In this document: one piece after another, positions 36,300-43,913 of the stretch
How positions within the stretch are numbered: position 1 is the first letter of the stretch
How the letters are laid out: each line of letters starts with the position of its first letter
Assembly: GCF_900109095.1 (NCBI RefSeq)
Contig: NZ_FNYZ01000002.1
Location: 248,001-312,000 of the forward strand
DNA from: Sphingobium sp. AP50
Lineage (GTDB): Bacteria; Pseudomonadota; Alphaproteobacteria; Sphingomonadales; Sphingomonadaceae
DNA: 64,000 nucleotides
Direction of reading: 5' to 3'
Made by a program: the position numbers and the translations under genes
Notes under the pieces: generated by a model
Databases searched by the model: none
What the model was told of the DNA's origin: nothing
Seen by the model: only the letters and a program-made list of their open reading frames with translations

Positions 36300-37544
36300 T
36301 CAGATGCGGGCGCCCGTCTTCCAGGTTGCGCGCCACTTGGCCTTCACCAGCGTCACCCCCAGCAGGGCGACGATCGCCAGCCCGGCAAAGATCAGGAAGC
36401 CGGGCGCAAAGCTGCCGGTCAGCTGCTTGGCAAGGCCCAGCGAACTGGCAAGATAGAAGCCGCCAATGCCGCCCGCCATGCCGACAAGGCCGGTCATGAT
36501 GCCGATTTCGGCCTGAAAACGCTGCGGCACCAGCTGGAACACCGAACCATTGCCCGTGCCCAGCGCCAACATCGCCAGCACGAAACAGGCGAGAGCCGCC
36601 GCCAGCGTCGTCGCCTGACTGACGCCCGCCAGAGCGACGGCGGCCACAACATAGACGATCATCAGCGCCTTCGACCCGCCGATCCTGTCGGCCAGCGCAC
36701 CACCCATCGGCCGCACCAGCGATCCTGCAAAGACGCAACCGGCCGTGCAATATCCCGCCACGATCGGCGTCAGGCCGAACTGATCGGTGAAATAGATGGG
36801 CAGGCTGGCGGCCAGACCGACGAACCCGCCGAAAGTGACGGCGTAGAAAGCCATCAGCCACCAGGCATCGGCCTGCTTCAAAGGCTGGAAATAGTCCACG
36901 ATCTTCTTGGGCGCTGGCGCGTTGGGCGCGTCTTTGGCCATGATCATGTACAGGACGAAGACGATCGCCAGCGGGATGCAGGCCAGCCCCAGCACCGCGT
37001 TCCAACCGAACATCTTGGCCAGTACCGGGGCAAAGAGCGACGCGAGCACGGTGCCCGAATTGCCCATGCCGGCCAGGCCCATCGCCTTGCCCTGATGCTC
37101 AGGCGGATACCAGCGACTGGCCAGCGGCAGCGCGATCGCGAAACTGGCGCCAGCAAAGCCCAGGATCACGCCCAGCGCCAGCGTACCGCCGAAACTGTCA
37201 ATCCCTGCCATCCAGGCGGTGAACAGACCGGCGATGACGATGATCTGGCTGATCGCGCCGGACAATTTCGGGCCGATCCGATCGACCAGCAAGCCATTGA
37301 CCACGCGAAGCAGCGCGCCAGCCAGCGTCGGCGTCGCGACCATCAAGCCCTTTTCGGCCGGCGTCAGCAGCAACGTCTTGGAAATCATGGGCGCCAGCGG
37401 CCCAAGTAGCACCCACACCATGAAGGCAAGGTCGAAATAGAGAAAGGCAGCAACAAGGGTCGGCGCGTGGCCGGCCTTCCAGAAGCTGGTCGCGGGCGCA
37501 GGTGCGGTGTCCTGTCCTTCGCGATCCCAATAAGCAGTTGCCAT
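36300..37544 (-). CDS. Nitrate/nitrite transporter, NarK/NasA-type MFS
   Basis: This 414-residue MFS protein has about 12 membrane helices and the nitrate signature regions LGFAGASFAIALPLASRWYP and the second AGMAGGIGGFYLASSLG-type glycine-rich motif. Conserved arginines near helices 2 and 8 are expected for nitrate binding. Start MATAYWDREG at 37544 follows a GGGGGA site. Expression is probably controlled by its own ANTAR leader and terminator, immediately upstream. It imports nitrate (possibly exports nitrite) for nasA-nirBD. Confidence 0.93.
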   Translation of the reverse strand: MATAYWDREGQDTAPAPATSFWKAGHAPTLVAAFLYFDLAFMVWVLLGPLAPMISKTLLLTPAEKGLMVATPTLAGALLRVVNGLLVDRIGPKLSGAISQIIVIAGLFTAWMAGIDSFGGTLALGVILGFAGASFAIALPLASRWYPPEHQGKAMGLAGMGNSGTVLASLFAPVLAKMFGWNAVLGLACIPLAIVFVLYMIMAKDAPNAPAPKKIVDYFQPLKQADAWWLMAFYAVTFGGFVGLAASLPIYFTDQFGLTPIVAGYCTAGCVFAGSLVRPMGGALADRIGGSKALMIVYVVAAVALAGVSQATTLAAALACFVLAMLALGTGNGSVFQLVPQRFQAEIGIMTGLVGMAGGIGGFYLASSLGLAKQLTGSFAPGFLIFAGLAIVALLGVTLVKAKWRATWKTGARI

Positions 37545-37579
37545 GATACGTCCCCCAATAAACGGAAATGGACACGAAA

Positions 37580-37629
37580 AAAGCCGCAGCCCGGACAGCA
37601 TCCCAAGGGATGGTCCGGTCAGCGGCTTT
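37580..37629 (-). terminator. Attenuator terminator upstream of the nitrate transporter
   Basis: On the minus strand the outer stem AAAGCCGC/GCGGCTTT is followed by inner stems CCGGAC/GTCCGG and CATCCC/GGGATG, separated by small internal loops, with a T-run after the stem. It stands 36 bp before the transporter start codon. The design parallels the nirB leader. Confidence 0.88.
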
Positions 37630-37654
37630 GCTGCGAAATATGGTGAGGATGGCG

Positions 37655-37710
37655 GCCCCACCTTTGGGACGGCACATCCGGATAAGCGCGCTTCGTCGCG
37701 CGACCCTTAT
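37655..37710 (-). promoter_or_regulatory. Second ANTAR-type two-hexaloop motif before the transporter
   Basis: P2 has stem GTCCC/GGGGC around loop AAAGGU (37655-37670; A1 and G4 present). P1 has stem GCGCG/CGCGC around loop ACGAAG (37686-37701) within an outer ATAAG/CTTAT pairing. The P1 loop has A at position 1 but A rather than G at position 4, a deviation from the usual pattern. Position ahead of a strong terminator and gene context support the assignment. Confidence 0.7.
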
Positions 37711-37760
37711 GTTATCTCGCGAATCACATCATGTTGCAAGGCACAAAATTCCGCGCCGAT

Positions 37761-38975
37761 TCAACGCAGCGACACAAAGTTTGCCAGATAGTCATCAATC
37801 CGTTCCGGATCGAAAACCCGCCCATCAAAGAAGCGGTCCGGCCCGAGCGTCAATCCGCCCTGACGCGTTCCCACCGCCAGCGGCAGGTCCACCGCACCTT
37901 CCAGCTTCATGCTCGCGCCCGGCATCGGCATGTCGCTGTCGGCCAGCGCCCGGCGGAAGACGTCGGGGCGAAACACAGCTCCCGCACGCGCAGCGGTCGC
38001 AGCGTCATGCGCCACCATGTCCCACCGCACCAGTTGCGAATAGATCCACAACGCCTGGCTGCGCCATGGGAAGGGCGTCGCTTCCCGACTGAACAGCATG
38101 AAATCGGGATTGGCGATCGCCGCCTCCCCCGCCCGCGCGACCACCTGTCCCGACAAGGCGCGCACGATCAGGTCGGCGGGCTGATCAACATAGCGCCGAT
38201 CGGCCAGCAGCGCCGCCAGCATAGCATGATTGGCCGGATCGTCGCACCAGGCTGCGGCCCGCGCCAACGCCCGCAACAGTCGATCAACCGTCTGCGGATT
38301 TTCCTCCAGCCAGGCCTCGCGGAAAGCCAGCACCTTTTCGACCCCCCGCCGCCAGATGCGTTCGCCGATCGCCACCGTCTCGGCGAGGCCTGCGTCAACC
38401 GCCGCGCTGCCCCACGGCTCGCCCGCGATGAAGCCGTCAATCTCGCCCGCGCGCATTGCCTCCACCGTCAGCGATGGCGGCAGCACGCGCAGCACGACAT
38501 CCCGGTCCGGGTCCACCCCCGCGCTCGCCAGCCAGTAACGCAGCATCAGCGAATGGCTGGAAAAACGATGGACCACGCCAATCACCGGCTTGCGCTTCCA
38601 CAGGCCGATCGCGGCGGCAAAATCATGCGCCGTACCCAGCGGATCGGCCAGCCGCGCCGCTGCGTCAGGCTCCAGCGCCTTGGCGAAATCATTCGCCATC
38701 ACCAGCATATTGCCGTTGACGCCCAGCTTGTAGGGCGCGGCCAGCGCAGCGGGTTGCTGGCTCAGCCCCAGCGTCACCGCCACCGCCAGCGGCGCCAGCA
38801 TCTGCGCGGCGTGGACCTGCCCATAGACCAGCCGGTCGCGCAGGGTCGCCCAGCTCGTCGTGCGAATGAGGTCGAGGCTGAGCCCCTCCGCCTCGGCAAA
38901 ACCCTTCTCGCGCGCGGCAACCAGCACGGCCGCGTCCGTCAGCGGCAGGAAGGCGATCTTCAGCGTGGTCGTCAT
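37761..38975 (-). CDS. nasS: NasS, nitrate/nitrite-responsive partner of NasT
   Basis: The 404-residue protein resembles NrtA/CmpA nitrate-binding proteins (KIAFLPLTDAAVLVAAREKG, GEIDGFIAGEPWGSAAVDAG) but has no signal peptide, as expected for cytosolic NasS. In known systems NasS binds NasT without nitrate and releases it when nitrate or nitrite is bound. It overlaps nasT by four bases and precedes the regulated transporter leader. That context fits NasS better than a transporter subunit; no ABC permease is encoded here. Confidence 0.88.
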   Translation of the reverse strand: MTTTLKIAFLPLTDAAVLVAAREKGFAEAEGLSLDLIRTTSWATLRDRLVYGQVHAAQMLAPLAVAVTLGLSQQPAALAAPYKLGVNGNMLVMANDFAKALEPDAAARLADPLGTAHDFAAAIGLWKRKPVIGVVHRFSSHSLMLRYWLASAGVDPDRDVVLRVLPPSLTVEAMRAGEIDGFIAGEPWGSAAVDAGLAETVAIGERIWRRGVEKVLAFREAWLEENPQTVDRLLRALARAAAWCDDPANHAMLAALLADRRYVDQPADLIVRALSGQVVARAGEAAIANPDFMLFSREATPFPWRSQALWIYSQLVRWDMVAHDAATAARAGAVFRPDVFRRALADSDMPMPGASMKLEGAVDLPLAVGTRQGGLTLGPDRFFDGRVFDPERIDDYLANFVSLR

Positions 38976-39553
38976 ACCCCTCCTCCCAACAAGTCACTGG
39001 CGGTTATCAGTGCCTGCGCCACTTCCACGATCTTCTTGCCCTGATTCATCGCGCTCGACCGCAGCAGCGCATAGGCATCCTGCTCGCTCAGTTGGCGCTG
39101 GTTCATCAGGATGGACTTGGCCCTGTCGATGATCTTGCGGTCGGACAATGCCGTGCGCGCCTCGTCCAGTTCCGTCTGCATCTTTGCAAAGGCGTTGAAC
39201 CGGCGCACCGCCAGTTCCAGCACCGGCTTCACCCGCTCCTTGCGCAACCCGTCGACCACATAGGCGGATACGCCCGCATCGATCGCCGCGCCAATCATCG
39301 CGTCGTCTGACTGATCCACGAACATGGCGATCGGCCGGGCCAGCGCACGGCTGACCATCAGCATTTCTTCCAGCGTATCGCGGCTGGGACTGCCCAGGTC
39401 CATCAACACTACGTCAGGCGCCATCCGCTCCAGCCGCGCGACGAAGGCACCGCGTGGCGGAACTATGTGAATGTCGTCATAGCCAGCATCGCGCAGTCCT
39501 TCTTCCAGGACCGTCGCGCGCAGCCCGCTGTCGTCGATAATGACAATTCGCAT
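38972..39553 (-). CDS. nasT: NasT, ANTAR-domain antiterminator
   Basis: The 193-residue protein has an N-terminal receiver-like domain (MRIVIIDDSGLRATVLEEGL) and a C-terminal ANTAR domain (KIIDRAKSILMNQRQLSEQD, AYALLRSSAMNQGKKIVEVA). ANTAR domains bind paired hexaloop hairpins and prevent formation of a terminator. Two such leaders lie just downstream. The start at MRIVII is preferred over an upstream ATG 24 bases away. It is the first gene of nasT-nasS. Confidence 0.93.
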   Translation of the reverse strand: MRIVIIDDSGLRATVLEEGLRDAGYDDIHIVPPRGAFVARLERMAPDVVLMDLGSPSRDTLEEMLMVSRALARPIAMFVDQSDDAMIGAAIDAGVSAYVVDGLRKERVKPVLELAVRRFNAFAKMQTELDEARTALSDRKIIDRAKSILMNQRQLSEQDAYALLRSSAMNQGKKIVEVAQALITASDLLGGGV

Positions 39554-39822
39554 TGGCGCCCCTTCTGCGACGATCATAGCAGCTGTTCGGCGGTCTGCGT
39601 CAATTCGGCGTGAAGCGGCCTGAAACGTTTTTCGTCAGGATGACAAAGGCAGGCCTATCGATTCGAGATAGATATGCATTGCCAATTTTCGTCGATCCGC
39701 ATCGCTGACATCGCCAAGGCACCAGCCCCAAGAAAAGCATGGCTGCTGTCGCGCATGCCTAGTCATTTCGCGGTATTTTTGAAGCCTTCGCAATCATTCG
39801 CGGCGCTTGGCGAACGGAGATG

Positions 39823-39898
39823 TGGTGCCCGGGGACGGATTCGAACCGCCGACACTGCGATTTTCAATCGCATGCTCTACCAACTGAGCTACCCGGGC
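39823..39898 (-). tRNA. tRNA-Phe (GAA)
   Basis: On the minus strand, acceptor GCCCGGG pairs with CCCGGGC, the anticodon arm TGCGATTGAAAATCGCA displays GAA, and the T arm is GGCGG-TTCGAAT-CCGTC. CCA is encoded (39823-39825). The gene directly follows yacG, a common order in alphaproteobacteria. Confidence 0.97.
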
Positions 39899-39948
39899 AT
39901 CGGGTCAACGGCGGAGGCTTCCGCCGGATGGAGGCGTGCCTATAGGCG

Positions 39949-40143
39949 TCAATCCAGTTCGCTGTCCAGCCCATAATTGCCATTTTTTTGCGGGGCTTCT
40001 TCGCCTGCCGACCCCGGCACGCGATAGCCTTCGCCCAGCCATTGCAGCAGGTCCCGATCGCGGCAGGCAGGGCTGCAAAAAGGGCGCGTTTGCGCGGCAG
40101 AGGGCTCGCGACAGACCGGGCAGGCAGGCGCCTTAGGCGACAT
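39949..40143 (-). CDS. yacG: YacG, zinc-binding DNA gyrase inhibitor
   Basis: The 64-residue protein contains ACPVCREP and FCSPACRDRDLLQW, a four-cysteine zinc site, followed by GEGYRVPG. YacG binds GyrB and inhibits DNA gyrase. Start at 40143 (MSPKAPACPV) overlaps the end of the RNase gene by 11 bp. Confidence 0.92.
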   Translation of the reverse strand: MSPKAPACPVCREPSAAQTRPFCSPACRDRDLLQWLGEGYRVPGSAGEEAPQKNGNYGLDSELD

Positions 40144-41122
40144 GGCCGCCCGCCAGCGACAGCGCGGCATCCGCCTTCAGGGTGATCGCGCCGCCGCGCC
40201 GCTTGGCCAGCAATTCGATCCAATCGGCCCGCTTGTGCAGCAGGTCGATAATGGCGGGCGCGGCGGTGACGGTGGCCGCGCCGCCCTGGCCATGGCGTTC
40301 GGCACGGCGCAGCAGCGCCATCGTGGCGGTCAGCACCGGATCTTCACGCAGAAGCTCCATCAGGTTGGCGCGTTCGCGGCGACGGATGATCTGGAGGAAG
40401 CCGAAACCATTCACCGCCGTCCGTTCGAAGGGCAGCGGCAGATATTTGTCGATCTGCGCGGCGGCGACCATCCGCTCATCCTTGTTGTTCATCGTCGGCA
40501 GATCAATGCCGATCGAACCACTCATGCCCATGCGGCGGACCGCCTGCGCGGCCAGCTTCGCGCCCTTGGGGCCGAGCTGAGCGGGCGGCAGCGATCCGTC
40601 GACGTCGATCAGCAGCATGGCAGGCGTCAGGTACAGACGCAGTGCGGCGTCTTCGGCGCCAACCTCGCCACTGATCGCCTCTTCCATCAACTCGCTCCAG
40701 CCATGGGCTTCCAGCCGGTCTTCCTCATGCGCGGGGCAAGGGATGACGGGCGTGCCGGTGGCGCGGATGCGCTGGAGCAGGCTGGGACCGGCATGGGGCT
40801 TCGATCCAGGCTGGGGCATGCGGCCCTTAGCGCGCTTGGGACGGCCTTCCTCGGCAATCGCTTCGCGGATGATCTCGACCAGCACATTGGCGCCTTCGGC
40901 CAGCCGGGGCGGGATCGGCTCCAGCAGCACTTCCTCGCCGGAGGTCAGGCGGACGATGCCCCGCTTCTTGGGAATGATCGTGGCGACCAGACGCCCCTGC
41001 GCGACCGCGCCGGTACGGACGGCATCACCATCACGCTCGATCAAGGCTTCGACCAGCTTGCCCTTTTCGATCAGCGCGGCGCGCGCCTCGCCAATACCTT
41101 CTTCATAGAGCCATTCGGCCAT
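40133..41122 (-). CDS. Short RNase E/G-like ribonuclease
   Basis: The 329-residue protein starts MAEWLYEEGIGEARAALIEK. An N-terminal S1-like segment is followed by the nuclease core with LLIDVDGSLPP and SGSIGIDLPTM, the two aspartate sites matching the RNase E/G magnesium positions. It lacks the zinc-link cysteines and is shorter than E. coli RNase G (489 residues). This compact form between maf and yacG is typical for the group. Upstream in-frame sequence belongs to maf. Confidence 0.85.
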   Translation of the reverse strand: MAEWLYEEGIGEARAALIEKGKLVEALIERDGDAVRTGAVAQGRLVATIIPKKRGIVRLTSGEEVLLEPIPPRLAEGANVLVEIIREAIAEEGRPKRAKGRMPQPGSKPHAGPSLLQRIRATGTPVIPCPAHEEDRLEAHGWSELMEEAISGEVGAEDAALRLYLTPAMLLIDVDGSLPPAQLGPKGAKLAAQAVRRMGMSGSIGIDLPTMNNKDERMVAAAQIDKYLPLPFERTAVNGFGFLQIIRRRERANLMELLREDPVLTATMALLRRAERHGQGGAATVTAAPAIIDLLHKRADWIELLAKRRGGAITLKADAALSLAGGHVA

Positions 41123-41130
41123 GTGCGTTC

Positions 41131-41706
41131 CTAATCGATCGGGTAGCCCGCCGCCTTGAGCAGCGTGCGGGTTTCGTAAAGCGGCAGGCCCATGATCGCG
41201 CTGTGGCTGCCCTGAATCGTGCGGATGAGGCCGGCGGCGCGACCCTGAATAGCGTAACCGCCCGCCTTGCCACGCCATTCGTCGCTGGCAATATAAGCGT
41301 CGATCTCCGCCTGCTCCAGCCGTTTGAAGATGACGCTATTATCGGAAAGGCGATGGCGCGCCCGACCTTCGCCATCGATCAGGGTGATCGCGCTGAAGAC
41401 GCGATGCCGCCGCCCCGACAGCAAGGTGAGGCAGGCGCGCGCGTCCGCCTCGCTTTCCGTCTTGGGCAGGATGCGACGACCGACGGCGACCACCGTGTCG
41501 CCCGACAAGATGAGCGCGCCGGGATGGCGCGCAGCGACGAGCGCCCCCTTTTCCGCAGCAACCCGTGCCGCATAGGCGGCGGGCAGTTCGGCCTTCAAAG
41601 GCGTTTCGTCAATGTCCGCAGGATCGACCGCATCGGGGACGACACCGATCTGGCCCAGAAGGTCACGCCGTCTGGGAGAAGCCGAAGCAAGAATGAGCCG
41701 CATCAT
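41131..41706 (-). CDS. maf: Maf family nucleotide pyrophosphatase
   Basis: The 191-residue protein starts MMRLILASASPRRRDLLGQI and contains LILSGDTVVA, KTESEADARACL and YAIQGRAAGLI, motifs of the Maf/YhdE family. These hydrolyse noncanonical or canonical NTPs to monophosphates (housecleaning). Two adjacent Met codons are possible starts. It lies between infA and the RNase gene, all in one direction. Confidence 0.93.
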   Translation of the reverse strand: MMRLILASASPRRRDLLGQIGVVPDAVDPADIDETPLKAELPAAYAARVAAEKGALVAARHPGALILSGDTVVAVGRRILPKTESEADARACLTLLSGRRHRVFSAITLIDGEGRARHRLSDNSVIFKRLEQAEIDAYIASDEWRGKAGGYAIQGRAAGLIRTIQGSHSAIMGLPLYETRTLLKAAGYPID

Positions 41707-41715
41707 AGTTGCGGC

Positions 41716-41934
41716 TTATTTGAAGCGGTAGGTAATCCGACCCTTGGTCAGGTCGTAGGGGGTGAGTTCGACGAGAACTTCGTCGCCCACGAGCACACGG
41801 ATGCGGTTCTTGCGCATCTTGCCGGCCGTGTGGCCGAGAATTTCGTGATCATTTTCCAGCCGCACGCGGAACATGGCGTTGGGGAGAAGCTCCACAACCT
41901 GTCCGCGCATTTCAAGCAGTTCTTCTTTAGCCAT
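41716..41934 (-). CDS. infA: Translation initiation factor IF-1
   Basis: The 72-residue protein ([20 protein letters not shown] to [13 protein letters not shown]) is a canonical IF-1 OB-fold and has the family's standard length. It occupies the ribosomal A site during initiation. Maf follows after 9 bp, so the two are probably cotranscribed. Confidence 0.99.
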   Translation of the reverse strand: MAKEELLEMRGQVVELLPNAMFRVRLENDHEILGHTAGKMRKNRIRVLVGDEVLVELTPYDLTKGRITYRFK

Positions 41935-41991
41935 AATATCCCGAATTCGAAAAATCGCGCCGCCATAGCGCCAAAATCAACAAAATGAAAG

Positions 41992-43281
41992 TCAGGGATG
42001 CGCGCCGAACATATCGCCGGCCGCATGCAGGGCCGCGAAGACGGAATCGAGCTGATCGGCGTCGAGACAATAGGGCGGCATGAGATAAATGGTGTTACCA
42101 AGCGGCCTTAGCAAGAGGCCCCGTTCCAGGAAGAAAGCACGCAGACGCGGCGCGAGGTCGGAGAGATAGCCGGCGTCGGGGGTAATCAGGTCGATCGCGG
42201 CGACCGTGCCCAACTGGCGCGGGTTGGCGAAGGCGGGGTGTGCGGCGAGTTTTGCCAGGCGAGTCGCGATGCCGTCGGCCAGTGTGGCGATGCGGCCCAG
42301 CACATCCTCTTCCCGCCAGATGGCGAGATTGGCGGAGGCGGCGGCACAGGCGATGGCGTTGGCGGTGTAGCTGGACGAATGGTAGAAAAGCCGGGCGCGA
42401 TCGGTGGAATAATGGGCGTCGAAGATCGGCGCAGTGGCGAGCGTGGCGGCAAGCGGGATCGCGCCGCCGGTAATCCCCTTCGCCACGGCCATGACATCCG
42501 GCACGACGCCCGCCTGTTCGCAGGCGAAGAGCGTGCCGGTGCGGCCCCAGCCAGTCATCACCTCGTCCGCGATGAAGAGGACGCCATGTTTGCGGCAGAT
42601 GGCGGCCATGTCCCGCAGGACGGACGCGGGATAAAGCAGCATCCCCCCTGCCCCCAGGATCAGCGGCTCGACGATGAAGGCGGCGGGCTTTTGCGCGCAG
42701 GCGGCCTCCAGCGCGTCGAGGCAGGCCTGCTCCATACCGGGTGCAGGGAACGGGATGGTGCCGACGTCGAACAGAAGCGGCGTCCAGGCGGCATTATAGA
42801 CGCCGCGCTCGCCGATCGACATCGCGCCGATCGTGTCGCCATGATAGCTATGTTCGAGGACCAAGATGCGGCTGCGTGCATCGGCCAATCCATCGAGCGA
42901 CAGATTGTACCAATAGCCCAGCGCCATTTTGAGCGCGACCTCGACTGCGGTCGATCCGCTGTCGGAATAAAAGACATGGGCAAGGGTCGGCTGGCCATCG
43001 AAACGGGGGGCCAGATCGATCAGGCCGCGCGCGACCGCTTCGGCCGGCTCGTGGGTGTAGGCGGCGAAGATCAGCTGATCGAGTTGTGTTGCCTGATGCG
43101 CGATGGCGGCGGCGATGCGCGGTTCGCAATGGCCATGGGTCGTCACCCACCAGCTGGAAATGCCATCGATCAGCATCGTGCCATCGGCGAGGTGCAATAT
43201 CGCACCTTCGGCCCGGACGACATGGGGGATCGGCTCGTTCAGGCCATGCTGGGTGAAGGGGTGCCAGACAGGTGAGGTCAT
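41992..43281 (-). CDS. bioA: Adenosylmethionine-8-amino-7-oxononanoate aminotransferase
   Basis: The 429-residue class III aminotransferase has WWVTTHGHCEPRIAAAIA, YSDSGSTAVEVALKMAL, the PLP region LFIADEVMTGWGRTG and the lysine in AVAKGITGGA. It makes 7,8-diaminopelargonate from KAPA and S-adenosylmethionine in biotin synthesis. bioF and bioD lie 5-7 kb away on the same strand, with unrelated genes between them; bioB is not in the window. Confidence 0.94.
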   Translation of the reverse strand: MTSPVWHPFTQHGLNEPIPHVVRAEGAILHLADGTMLIDGISSWWVTTHGHCEPRIAAAIAHQATQLDQLIFAAYTHEPAEAVARGLIDLAPRFDGQPTLAHVFYSDSGSTAVEVALKMALGYWYNLSLDGLADARSRILVLEHSYHGDTIGAMSIGERGVYNAAWTPLLFDVGTIPFPAPGMEQACLDALEAACAQKPAAFIVEPLILGAGGMLLYPASVLRDMAAICRKHGVLFIADEVMTGWGRTGTLFACEQAGVVPDVMAVAKGITGGAIPLAATLATAPIFDAHYSTDRARLFYHSSSYTANAIACAAASANLAIWREEDVLGRIATLADGIATRLAKLAAHPAFANPRQLGTVAAIDLITPDAGYLSDLAPRLRAFFLERGLLLRPLGNTIYLMPPYCLDADQLDSVFAALHAAGDMFGAHP

Positions 43282-43313
43282 GGCGGGGCTTTACGCCAGC
43301 AAGGCCGTGAAGG

Positions 43314-43913
43314 CTATGGCTTCTCCGCAGGATTGGCTTCGACCGGCGGCGGCACAACAATCACTGGCAGCGCGACATGCAGGTCGACCCGGCGGTTCTT
43401 GGCCCGGCCTTCGGGATCGTCGCTGCCATCCTCCTTCGCATTGGGGGCGATAGGACGCGCTTCGCCGAGCGCGACGAGCGTGATGCGATCCTTCGGTACG
43501 CCCTTTTCGACCAGATAGTCCCGGACCTTTTCGGCACGGATGCGGGAGGCCACCTTGTTGTCGCCGTCATTGCCGCGGGAATCGCTATGGCCGCGCAAAG
43601 TGATGGCGCCCCCTTCCCTGGCGGCCGGACTGGCCAGCGCAGCATCGATCGCGGCCTTTGCCGTGTCATCCAGCGCCATGGGCGACGCGCCGAAGCCGAT
43701 CACCGTATCGACCGGTTCGATCTTGGGTTCCTCGACCTGCTCGATCACTTCGGGGCGCAGGATGGAGCGTTGCGGTTCGGCCGCATTATCGGCTTCGTTG
43801 GCCGCCATCGCATTGGCGCCATTGTCCGCGACATTGGCGCCCTCCTTTTCCGCCGGCGGCTGACAGGCGGCCAGAGCGCCGAGCAGCAGCAGGGCCGGGG
43901 TCGATCTTGTCAT
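43314..43913 (-). CDS. OmpA-family lipoprotein
   Basis: A lipobox (LLLGALAAC) at residues 9-17 is followed by an Asn/Ala-rich linker and a C-terminal OmpA-like peptidoglycan-binding domain (TLRGHSDSRGNDGDNKVAS, DRITLVALGEARPIAPN and AKNRRVDLHV). It should anchor the outer membrane to peptidoglycan. The start overlaps the antiporter stop by four bases, although no functional tie is obvious. Confidence 0.85.
   Translation of the reverse strand: MTRSTPALLLLGALAACQPPAEKEGANVADNGANAMAANEADNAAEPQRSILRPEVIEQVEEPKIEPVDTVIGFGASPMALDDTAKAAIDAALASPAAREGGAITLRGHSDSRGNDGDNKVASRIRAEKVRDYLVEKGVPKDRITLVALGEARPIAPNAKEDGSDDPEGRAKNRRVDLHVALPVIVVPPPVEANPAEKP

Noticed and set aside
37761..38975. NrtA-type periplasmic nitrate-binding protein of an ABC transporter
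   Set aside because: No signal peptide, no permease or ATPase gene, and four-base overlap with an ANTAR gene; NasS is the better reading.
39674..39976. 100-codon plus-strand frame over tRNA-Phe
   Set aside because: It crosses the tRNA on the opposite strand and has no coding features.
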